From positions 10,869,100 to 10,933,099 of the forward strand of contig CM075760.1 in assembly GCA_037974335.1 (NCBI GenBank): a stretch of DNA of 64,000 nt. Direction: 5' to 3'. Origin of the DNA: Prionace glauca. Its lineage: Eukaryota > Chordata > Chondrichthyes > Carcharhiniformes > Carcharhinidae. Made by a program: the position numbers and the translations under genes. Of the stretch, positions 55,815-64,000 are shown piece after piece. Within the stretch, counting starts at the first letter, position 1; each line of letters starts with the position of its first letter. Below the pieces are notes generated by a model. That model had not been told where the DNA came from and searched no databases. It worked only from the letters and a program-made list of their open reading frames with translations.

Positions 55815-56205
55815 TTAATTTATTCGTCACAAGAAAGGCTTACCTTAACATTGCAATGAAGTTAGTATGAAACTCCCTGAGTATCCACTGTCCAGTACCT
55901 GTTCGGGATAATGTACCAAACCAGCACATCTTTCAGAATTTGGGAGGAAATCCAGAGGACATCCACGCAGACATGGGGAGAATGTGCAGACTCCACACAA
56001 ACAGGCCGGAACAGAACCCGGGTCCCTGGCGCTATGAGACAGCAGTGCTAACCCACTGTGTCACCGTGCCCCCAGGAATCGAACCAGGGTCCCTGGCGCT
56101 GTGAGACAGCAGTGTCTAACCCACTGTGTCACCGTGCCCCTGGGAATCGAACCCGGGTCCCTGGCGGTGAGACAGCAGCGCTAACCCACTGTTTCACAGT
56201 GCAGC
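55815..56205 (-). repeat. antisense SINE with its tRNA head in three tandem copies
   Basis: The body is at 55830-56000. The head (GGGTCCCTGGCG...ACCCACTGTG on the plus strand) occurs at about 56015-56070, 56075-56140 and 56145-56205 with period near 68 bp, each with a B-box-like GAATCGAAC or GAACAGAAC. Confidence 0.8.
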
Positions 56206-56309
56206 AGGACCAACATTTGTGTTTGAACTAACATCACCATGGATTGATCAGTTGTTGCTGTTTGTGGAATCTTACTGTGCACAAACTGACTGCTGGGATC
56301 AGTAACAAC

Positions 56310-56400
56310 TCATATTTATACAACACGTTTATTGCAATAAAACATCCCAAGGTCCTTCAGAGGAATTTTGTAACAAAATACTGAATCACACTGGGAGTTA
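56310..56400 (+). repeat. dispersed repeat (TTTATACAACACGTTTATTG type)
   Basis: CAACTCATATTTATACAACA and CATCCCAAGGTCCTTCAGAG are words of a common cartilaginous-fish dispersed repeat; class unknown. Confidence 0.5.
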
Positions 56401-56749
56401 GTGAATTGAGGGGAAAACATGTCTGTACTGATGTTATTGTGGCATCATGAGCGTTCCACATACAACATGATTTGTATCTATAAATTCTCATCTTGAACAT
56501 TTCAATTGAAATTTCAAGGCGAGCAGAGCTTTTTGAGCAGAATGGTTCAGATTCCCATCCCCTTTAATGTGAACAAGTTGTTTCTGATTTCACTACAGAG
56601 GTTGTCTATTAAACAATGACTGAACACAGGGGGTGAATGTGAGAAGCTGAAGTTTCCAGTTGAAGAGGTTCCCAATGTCTCTGAGCAGCTGAACTGGGGA
56701 AGCCTTTGGGCAGAGACTGTCCTGCTGCTATTTCCACCGGCATACCCAC

Positions 56750-57335
56750 ATCATTTCCCTTCCTGACCACCGGGGATCGCTGTAACACGCCCGGGCGCTG
56801 CTCCTCCCAGTGACACCTCTTGCCCAGTCCGGCCCGGCCGCTGCTCGTTGGCGGAACATCCGGGTCCTGCAGAGAGGCGGGGTCAGCCGCCATATTGCCA
56901 TGACATCACTACAGCCCCTCCCCCCCGGCTGAAGCGGCGTTTCAGAAATGTAGAAAATGAGAGAAATTCCCACCCGGAAATCCCGCCCGGAGCGGAATTA
57001 AAATTAAATAAAATACATATTTTTATAAAGAGGCAGGTGGCGGAACCGCGCATGTGCGGTAGTATTTTCCCAGAGCGCACCGCGCGGGTATGATTGAAAA
57101 ACAGACGGAATAAAAAACGGAAACGATTTTCCCGAATGGAGAAGGAACCGAAAGTCTGACGGGTGAGGATGTGAATAATAATTATCAAGATTCAAAATAT
57201 TAAAAGATTAAAATGTCACTGCCTGGGCGCATGTGCAGGAGGGGAATTCCCCCAGAGTGGAGCGCGCGGGACGCCGTCTCCCCTGGCAACGCAAAATGGC
57301 CGCTGCCGGCGGCGGGTGTGATTGTGGCACAGGCG
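56750..57335. promoter_or_regulatory. orphan CpG island between ZNF cluster and IgM
   Basis: It is dense in CpG with CCGGGCGCTGC, GCGCATGTGCGG at about 57047, and GGGCGCATGTGCAGG at about 57225. AAAATGGCCGC (YY1-like) lies near 57294 and CCATATTGCCATGACATCAC near 56889. It lacks the GGAGGACC palindrome. Long open frames on both strands here follow from GC content. No gene start can be tied to it. Confidence 0.55.
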
Positions 57336-57544
57336 CAGTGAGGTCTGCCTGCAGCCCATTGTCCAGACTGCCCCCCAGTGGATGTGGTGGGGAGGTGCAG
57401 CAGATGGAGCAACAATCCCAGTTTCAATGGGGGGAGAGAAGCTGCAATGCTGCTCCCTGTTGTTCACTCCTCTCCCCAGTCTCAGCATTGCAGAGTGTTT
57501 AAACAAGAGGATGCATTGTCACAGCAGCAGGGTCTCCTCGTCCT

Positions 57545-57865
57545 TCCGGTAGTAAGGTGACCAGAACTGGACGCAGTTCTCCAAACGCGGTCTAACCAAC
57601 TTTCTGCACAACTGTAGCATTAGACGCCAGCTCCTATACTATATACCCCTTCCTATAAAGGCTAGTATTCCGTAAGCTTTCTTCGTAACCTTCTCCACCT
57701 GTGTTGCCACCTTCAGAGACTTGAGCACTTGCAGTCCCGGGTCCCTCTGCATTTCTATACTCTTAACTGGTCTACCCTTTATCATGTAATTCCCCTCTAC
57801 ATTATTCCTTCCAAAATGCATCACCTCGCATTTATCAGGATCAATATCTATCTTGAGAAATTTGC
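57545..57865 (-). mobile_element. CR1-like LINE ORF2 fragment, antisense
   Basis: The minus strand reads MHFGRNNVEGNYMIKG, EMQRDPGLQVLKSLKVATQV and KKAYGILAFIGRGI, the part after FADD in these LINEs. It is truncated at both ends. Confidence 0.75.
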
Positions 57866-57869
57866 CTAC

Positions 57870-58330
57870 CTCGGAATTCCTCCCACAGAAATATTACCAC
57901 GATGCCACTGTCACCCTTTCAACATTGATAGAGTACTTACAGCAGAGAAGAAGACCGCTTTGAATCGTCATGTATGCGTTTGCCCTCTAAAAGACCAATT
58001 CATCCAATAACACTCTGTACCCCACAGTCTAGCATTTTGTTCATTTTCAGACAATTATCCAATCCCATTTTGAACCCATTAATTGGCTGTGCCTACAGCA
58101 CACTCTCAAACAGCACATTCCAGGTCTGGATCACTCACTGTCTGAAAATGTTTTTTCTTGATGTCTCCATGTTTCCTTCACCAAGTTAGTTCAACCCGCG
58201 CCCTCTGTGTCAAAATCCTTCTGCCATTGAAAGTTTCTCTCTATCTACTCTGTCAAGACCCCTCAGGATTTTGAATGCCTCATTACAGTCACATCAGCAA
58301 CTTTCTGTGAAGAAAATTAGTCCCAAACTC
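57870..58330 (-). mobile_element. LINE 3' region, antisense, diverged
   Basis: Words such as CCCATTTTGAACCCATTAAT and CTATCTACTCTGTCAAGACC are antisense to a LINE tail and ORF2 end. Frames are decayed. 58330-58565 holds nothing I can name. Confidence 0.5.
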
Positions 58331-58565
58331 TCCAAAATATGTTTGCCACTGAAGTTTCTGATCTCTGGAATTATTCTCGTGTTTTCCTCCTGCATCCAGT
58401 CCTCTGATTTTACATTCTGCCTTACGTTCGGTCAGTTAGTGCTAGCTTGAACACATGAAACACCCTTCATGCCCTGGAGTGAAGATTCGGAGCAAATTCA
58501 TTTCTCATTTCTGGCGGACTAAGGGGAATCAGACAAGGTTGATGGCAGTTTAAATGCTGCTGGTC

Positions 58566-59000
58566 CTCCATAAGACCATAGGAAAGAAACATGAGAAATA
58601 GGAGCAGGAGTAGGCCATCTAGCCCTTCGAGTCTGCCCCGCCATTCAATAAGATCATGGCTGATCTGAAGTGGATCAGTTCCACTTTCCCGCTTTCTCCC
58701 CATAACCCTTAATTCCCTTGTCTGTCAAAATCTACCCGTGTCTTAAATATATTCAACGAGGTAGCCTCCACCACTTCAATGGGCAGAGAATTCCAAAGAT
58801 TCACCATCCCTTTGAGTGAAGAAGTTCCTCCTCAACTCTGACCTAAAGTGCACCTCTCCCCCCCTTATCTTGAGGCTGTGCTCTCTAGTCCTGCTATCCT
58901 TTCTAAGTGGGAAGAATCCCTCTCCCTCTGCCCTATCCATCCCTTTCATTATCTTATACGTCTCTATAACATCCCCCCTCATCCTTCTAAACTCCATGAC
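58566..59000 (-). mobile_element. CR1-like LINE 3' part, subfamily B, antisense
   Basis: The minus strand reads [20 protein letters not shown] and LRRNFFTQRDGESLEF in broken frame, then the B tail near 58600. Confidence 0.8.
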
Positions 59001-59104
59001 AGACCAGTTTATGACTGAATTCACTGAGGTTCTCCTCATTCTTCATTCATTCTGTCTCTGGATTTGATCAGAAAAAGGCAGAGATGAAGGTGTCTTTACA
59101 CGGG

Positions 59105-59200
59105 TGGGTCACTGGGTGGCGCAGTGACTCTGTCTCTAAAGGGTCCTGAGTTCAACCACATCCCACCCATGACTGGGGGGGACATGCCTATCTGGGAAAG
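59105..59200 (+). repeat. possible third tRNA-derived SINE head
   Basis: CTGGGTGGCGCAGTGACTCT and a CCTGAGTTCAAC B-box-like element suggest a tRNA head; the body is short. Confidence 0.4.
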
Positions 59201-59284
59201 GGGGGGAAACCGGATCATAGGGAAATGCAGCGGAGTTGATGGGTTTAGGAGAACGGAATTAAGCCAAGACCGGGATGGTTAAAT

Positions 59285-59761
59285 TTTTATTCAAAATTTA
59301 TTTAAAAATTCAGAGAATATTTTACAGCGAAATTGTTTTTTTTTAAAGTTAGGAAAGTGAACATAGCGATCGAGGGTCACATTCAGAACAGGAGACATGT
59401 ACAGAGAATCCGTCAATATTTGTACATCTGTTACATTAACCAGAAAGAGAATACAGATCCTTAATAGAAAGAGGAATTAACAAACGTGAATAAGGAATGA
59501 GAAATTATTTATACATTAATTTTACACTAGGAGGGAAACTATTAACCACAATAACATTATAACAAAAAACAACCTCGTACTTTTCACACTGAAAACTGAA
59601 ATAATGTCTATTGTTGCCTCAGTTACAGATCCAGAATGATAAACTGAGAGACATTTACTGATAGATTCACCGAGAGCAGATATTGTATTGGAGCCATACA
59701 CAGATCTTTATAATCAGCTGAGGGAAATCTGCAGCGTCCAAAATTCAACCCATCATTTGAT
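59285..59761 (-). CDS. IgM heavy chain: last membrane exon (TM2) and 3' UTR
   Basis: On the minus strand an acceptor (TTATTTTACAG) ends at 59762; the exon then reads ATC AAA TGA, giving Ile-Lys-stop with the stop at 59753-59755. This completes the short cytoplasmic tail (VTLVK then IK), as in vertebrate membrane IgM, which ends VK. The 3' UTR runs to AATAAA-type signals on the minus strand near 59285-59305. So the coding part is only two codons and is defined by its phase with TM1. Confidence 0.75.
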
Positions 59762-59895
59762 CTGTAAAATAAAGAGGCAATATTGAAGCAGATGTTTCTG
59801 ATGCGGGACATTAATGTTTTTAATCAGTGAAACAATGAGAGATTTTTCAAATCCATTCTGCCAGTTTGAAATGTGAGTGAATTGAATCATCTCAC

Positions 59896-60023
59896 CTTCA
59901 CCAGAGTGACGGCAGTGCTGTAGAAAATGCTCAGGAAGAACAGGACGATGAATGTGGAAGCGGTTGTCCAGATGTTGCTGTTATCATCCTCACTGTCTTC
60001 AATCCAGGTGCGGTCGGTGGGGT
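59896..60023 (-). CDS. IgM heavy chain: membrane exon TM1
   Basis: A 128-nt exon on the minus strand, acceptor CCCCTAG ending at 60024, donor AAG|GTGAG at 59896/59895. After two bases that complete a split codon it reads [20 protein letters not shown], then a hydrophobic span ([15 protein letters not shown]) and TLVK. This is the acidic spacer plus transmembrane segment of membrane immunoglobulin, including the conserved FYST polar patch that pairs with the signalling partners. Spliced from the internal donor in CH4 it gives ...KSSD-PTDRTW. It lies 3.4 kb downstream of CH4, an intron filled with TG repeats. Confidence 0.88.
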
Positions 60024-60588
60024 CTAGGGGACAGAGGCCAGGAAATGGAATTAGATTACTTTATTTATCCAGGGAATCTCATTGTTTTCTTTTCCCTGTT
60101 CTCCTTTATAAACTGTTCATTCATTCTCATGTCTAATTTTCAATGTATATCTCCTGTTAAATTCAGGACACTCAGTAACAGATCTCCATAACTATTTTCA
60201 CACCTGATCCTTATTGTTATTCCTTGGAGAGTCCATGTCAGAAAGCACTGGAGGTGTTTTCTTGATAATCAGTTCATTTTGAACTATTTGCCACTAACCC
60301 TTATTGAAGAATGTTCTGACTGATCTGGAGGAACATTCCCCTGTCAATGATTGTTTCCACAGATGGTGACTGATCTGTAAACTGTGAATGCTGCTGTTTA
60401 AGATCTGGGATGTAATTTCCAATCTTTGCTTATTTACAGTGGAAATGTTTAGTAAATCATGAGCTTAATTCAGTTTCTCAACGTGTTTGGCGGTGTTTTG
60501 AGAATTGGGATAGTTGTCGGTGTGTATGTCCATTCAAATTCACACTTAAATTTTACTTTCATCATTTACCTGCCGTTTATATTTAAGA

Positions 60589-60652
60589 TTGTGTGTGTGT
60601 GTCTGTGTGCGTGTGTGTGTGTGTGAGACTGTGTGTGTGTGTGTGTGTGAAC
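60589..60652 (+). repeat. TG microsatellite
   Basis: (GT)n with CTGTGTGCG interruptions, in the IgM CH4-TM1 intron. Confidence 0.9.
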
Positions 60653-61189
60653 ACTTCCTGAGCTGCATTAATCTTTGGTCCTGAGTTAATCTGTGTGTAT
60701 GAAGGATTCATTTATCTGTGTTTGTTGATTTGTGTCTGTGTGCATAATTTATTCTTCAGACATTGTGGATAATTTGTATAATTTGTACAATTTATTCTTC
60801 AGACATTATGGATATATGACTATTATTGTGTGAAGTCTCTGTATATTTATTAATGCCACTCTTAACGTGTGCTCGTGTTTCTGCCTATTTCAATGTGTGC
60901 ATTTCTGTCACTCGAGTAATGTTTCCTTCCCTTTCTGTGTGTGTCTGTTCCTCCGTGTATTTGTGTGTATATCTGTTAACATGTTAGTGCATGTAAATCC
61001 GTGTTGATAGTTATTTATAACAATGTGTCAGCATATACCTGTGTTTCCATGTGTAGTATTGTGTCCCGTGGTGTTCTGTTCTGAAGGAGCATGTGAATGT
61101 TTGCATCCACATGTTTGTGTGAAAATATTTTGCTCTCTGTTTATCTATATGCAGTGTGTTAATATTGTTACACGTATTTCCCTGTATAA

Positions 61190-61521
61190 GTGATAATGTG
61201 TATAACATTGTGGGTCTCTATATCAGTATTCATTTCAGCGAGAACGTGTGAGAATATGCATTTGTTTGAGTGTGTGTATCTGTTTGTGTATGTTTTAGAC
61301 CTGCATGCATGTTATCTGTCCGTATTGTGTGTACACATGTATGTGTTTGTGTTTGGGTCTGTGTACCTAGTCACGTATGTTTAGGTAAGTGTGTACTTGT
61401 GTGTATGTATGTGGTTCTGCATGCGTTTGTACATATTTGATAAGTTGTGTGCATGTTTTGTTTTGTACCTTCTTGTACAAGTCCGTGTCTGTGTGTGCGG
61501 GTGTCTGCCCCCTTGTGCATG

Positions 61522-61556
<35 letters not shown>

Positions 61557-62285
61557 ATGGTGCGTGTGGGACAGAGAGAGCGAAAGAGAAAGAGAGAGGG
61601 AGTATTTGTGTCTGCATGTATATTTGTTTGTATGTGTGTGGTCCATTAGTGTATTTATGGAATTGTGCTTGTTTGAGTTCATTTGTGCGTATATTGTGTG
61701 TTCTTCTGGTCCGTGAATGTGCATTTGTATTTATGAATGTATCTGTGTTTTTGTTGTGTATGTATTTGAGTGTATTGTGTATTTGTGACATTCTGTGTCT
61801 GTATTTGAATGTGCCTGTCTATGTTTCTGTGTGTGGGAGTATGTGTATGCTTTTGTGTGTGTATATTAACATTCTGTATTCGTGTGCATATGTATGAGTA
61901 TGTGTATTTGTGCAATTGTGTCCATGTGTCTGTGTGTGTATGCGTCTGTGTGTGTATGCGTCTGTGTGTATGTGTGTATGAGTGTGTGAATGAGTGTGTG
62001 AGTGTGTAGTGTGTCTGTATGTGTGAGTGTGTGTATGTGAGTGTGTGTGTGTGTGAGTGTGTGTGAGAGTGAGTGTGTGTGTGTATGCGTGTGTGTTTGT
62101 GTGTGTGAGTGTGTGAGTGTGTAGTGTGTCTGTATGTGTGAGTGTGTGAGTGTGTGTATGTGTGTGTGAGTGTGTGTGTGTGTGTGATTGTGTGTGAATG
62201 TATAGTGTGTGAGTGTGTGTTTGTGCAGTGTGTGTAGTGTGTGAGTGTGTGTGTGAGTGTGTGAGTGTGGGTGTGTACGCCAATG
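61190..62285 (+). repeat. long imperfect TG-rich satellite-like array
   Basis: More than 1 kb of TGTG, TGAGTG and TGTATG words, purest from about 61950 to 62280 (GTGTGTGAGTG units). All long open frames here, on both strands, are repeats of Val/Cys/Tyr or His/Thr and not genes. It lies in the IgM CH4-TM1 intron. 62285-63370 holds intron with nothing else recognised. Confidence 0.9.
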
Positions 62286-63369
62286 TATGTATGTATAATT
62301 GTGACAGTTTTGGGCAGTTTTATCAGTGTGTGTATTTTTTTAACTGTTGCTCCAAGTTTCACCGACCATAGTGAAGTGAATATGATCCAGACAACCCGAA
62401 TAATGGAACATATTTTCAATGATTTGCTGTAGAAATGTAATCTATGTGAGGGGCACGGTGATATCAGGAGAGAGAATGAAATAATTCATTGATGTATCTC
62501 AGAGAGCTCAGGGACAGAACAGTTAAAACCCGGGGAGGAATCTATGACTTGTTTAAATTTGTATTCTGGGAAATCAATGCCAGCAGATGATTAACAGGAA
62601 CAAGAGTGTTGAGACATTTTACAATTATGTTGCATTCGTATAGATATATTTCAATGATTAAGATAATGATACTTCAAAATCTGTAGCAAGTAAACCGGAA
62701 ACTAATTTGTACTGTTGGCAACTGGGTCCTTATAGTAGAGAATTGTTCCCTTCCAAACACGGGAGAGGGAGGAGAGTGAGCTCAGAGTTTCCCTCTCCCT
62801 ACCCGGTGATACAATGTCACTGATGGTTCTAACCACTGAGGAGGTAGAGGTGAGTGGATTAAATAATGACATTCCTCCTCTTTTCATTGAGGAAGTTTTG
62901 GGACATGGATTAACTACTGCTCCTCCCCTCTCTTTGCTGGGTTAGTGGGAATCCAGGATGTTAACAATTTCACTCTCCCTCAATCCGATGGGGGGAATAT
63001 TTCTTCATGTTTTTTTGTGTGTGACCCTCACTTCAGTTCCCAGTGGGTGCGGTGCAGTAGCTTAAAGAGGTGGTCAATGAGAGAAACAGGGACACAGAGA
63101 TCTAAATGTTGTGTTTGTGTGTCAGACATGTTAAAAATGTCGGAGTGTTTTCCCCTCAGCGGGAGGAAAGTCAGTGAAGATATTTTGCAGAATCCTGTAA
63201 TGAATGTGCTCTATTCTATCCCTGACCCAGTGTCTATCTCCGCTGGGAGCACTGGTTCAACAATGTTGGGTCCGAGACATGAAAATATCTGACTCAAATC
63301 AAAGATATGGAAGTAAAACTGAAAAACAACCAATTAAACAATTGGGTATTTCATTGATCGTTAGAGGAA

Positions 63370-63390
63370 AATGTTTTTATTCTTTTTATT
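63370..63390 (-). terminator. polyadenylation signals for secreted IgM
   Basis: The minus strand reads ACAATAAAAAGAATAAAAAC about 30-50 nt past the CH4 stop, two AATAAA signals. Cleavage here would give the secretory mRNA before the membrane exons. Confidence 0.7.
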
Positions 63391-63417
63391 GTAGTTTTTA
63401 ATGGAAGTGAGTGACTC

Positions 63418-63809
63418 TCATTGACATGAATTAACAGTGTCCATCAGTGCAAGGGAAATGTTCACAAAACTGGGTTTACCGCTGGATTTGTCAACTGTTC
63501 TGTTGATGATCTTCAAGGGGATGGCTTCATGTCCCACCACACAGGAGTAAGAAGCGCCACTGGACCATTCCTCTGCTGCAATGGATAACAGGCTGTACAT
63601 GAAGAAGGAGCTATCGCCGTTGTCCGCCACCACCTCGGTGTTCCTGTAGTTCCCGGGATTCACCGGCTTGTCATTGACGGTCCATTTGACGAAGATCTCT
63701 CGGGGGGAGAAACCTCTCACTAAGCAGCTGAGGGAGATGAAACTCTGAGCGGAGACATCTTCTGCCGAGGGCAGGAGGACAGAGACGACCGGTTCCCGCG
63801 GATTTGGAT
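63418..63809 (-). CDS. IgM heavy chain constant domain CH4 and secretory tail
   Basis: A minus-strand exon with acceptor TTTTCTGCAG ending at 63810. After a split codon it encodes [20 protein letters not shown] and the Ig fold: SLSCLV with the first Cys, FVKW with the core Trp, and YSCVVGHEA with the second Cys. An N-glycosylation site (NRT) follows, then the secretory tail with NIS and MDTVNSCQ-stop at 63418. The penultimate Cys joins IgM subunits in polymers. Length (129 codons plus the split codon) fits CH4. Within it, GCG|GTAAAC at 63480/63479 is the internal donor for the membrane form, leaving one base that matches TM1's two. CH3 is not within the last 190 bases, which are intron. The sequence is strongly IgM-like, as in shark IgM clusters. 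Confidence 0.93.
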
Positions 63810-64000
63810 CTGCAGAAAATGTACAATAAATGTCAATAAACTGGAGAGTTCTGGAGACAATGAAACCACAGGTTAAATCTCAGGAAAATGTGCTTCGCTT
63901 CTGATTTTAACTCTTCCCATTTTTGATTTGCAGCTTGGAGGAGAGGTGAACACAATTGTTTTCTCAAATAACTCAGGGGGGGTGGACTGGAAAGATTCAG
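63810..64000 (-). other. intron between IgM CH3 and CH4
   Basis: No exon or repeat is visible. The gene continues on the minus strand beyond the window edge. Confidence 0.7.

Noticed and set aside
56848-57560. Overlapping open frames on both strands of the CpG island
   Set aside because: High GC lowers stop frequency; no frame resembles a known protein or has splice support.
61367-62419. Long open frames of His/Thr or Val/Cys/Tyr residues on both strands
   Set aside because: They are translations of TG/CA microsatellite in the IgM intron and have no codon or family signal.
63418-63720. A 100-residue stand-alone protein starting at the Met-like codon near 63720
   Set aside because: It is the inside of the CH4 exon, which starts at 63809 after an acceptor; the codon there is GTG.

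Overview
The window reads as shark (elasmobranch) nuclear DNA. Three things point there. A minus-strand IgM heavy-chain constant-region 3' end lies at about 59.3-63.8 kb. Elasmobranch-type tRNA-derived SINEs are abundant, as are 5'-truncated CR1/L2-like LINEs and Penelope-like 3' ends. Single-exon C2H2 zinc-finger genes recur without any KRAB, SCAN or BTB domain. No bacterial features are present. Family names rest on reading motifs by eye, not on a database search.

Layout. From 0 to 54 kb is a lineage-specific C2H2 zinc-finger (ZNF) cluster. It has eight substantial finger arrays, labelled here ZNF-1 to ZNF-8 (3.6, 6.6, 16.9, 25.2, 33.4-34.3 minus, 38.3, 46.2-47.1 minus and 51.4 kb), plus about ten decayed copies. 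Each unit has a small noncoding first exon in a CpG-rich promoter, an intron full of transposons, and a last exon holding a short 5' leader and the whole finger array. Promoters lie at about 0.95-1.33, 6.05, 15.1-15.6, 21.7-22.35, 28.7-29.4, 35.05-35.6, 48.8-49.3 and 55.25-55.5 kb. Several sit between divergent ZNF genes and look bidirectional: ZNF-5/ZNF-6, ZNF-7/ZNF-8, a 12.7 kb pseudogene/ZNF-3, and a 21 kb pseudogene/ZNF-4.

The most interesting signal is a roughly 27-bp imperfect palindrome with outer arms GGAGGACC and GGTCCTCC and an inner ETS-like CGGAAG half. It lies between CCAAT/ATTGG boxes and recurs in at least six of these promoters at nearly constant arm spacing. It is a candidate shared regulatory site of the cluster.

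From 54 to 59 kb is a gene-poor boundary with SINEs, LINEs, a tRNA-Val relic and an orphan CpG island (56.75-57.33 kb). From 59.3 to 64 kb, on the minus strand, lie the IgM membrane exons (TM1 and a two-codon TM2) and the CH4 exon with the secretory tail. A cryptic donor inside CH4 is in the right phase to join TM1, so both secreted and membrane IgM are explained. The CH1-CH3 and V/D/J parts must lie beyond base 64,000.

Nested insertions are common: a LINE in a LINE, a SINE in a LINE in a ZNF pseudogene, and a Penelope piece in a SINE. One broken Ty3/gypsy-type LTR element lies at about 42.9-45.3 kb. A roughly 3-kb inverted segmental duplication (24.65-27.68 and 32.33-34.85 kb) carries ZNF-4 and ZNF-5. 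Several ZNF arrays have one small frameshift near the 3' end or after finger 2, so they are either young pseudogenes or carry sequence errors.
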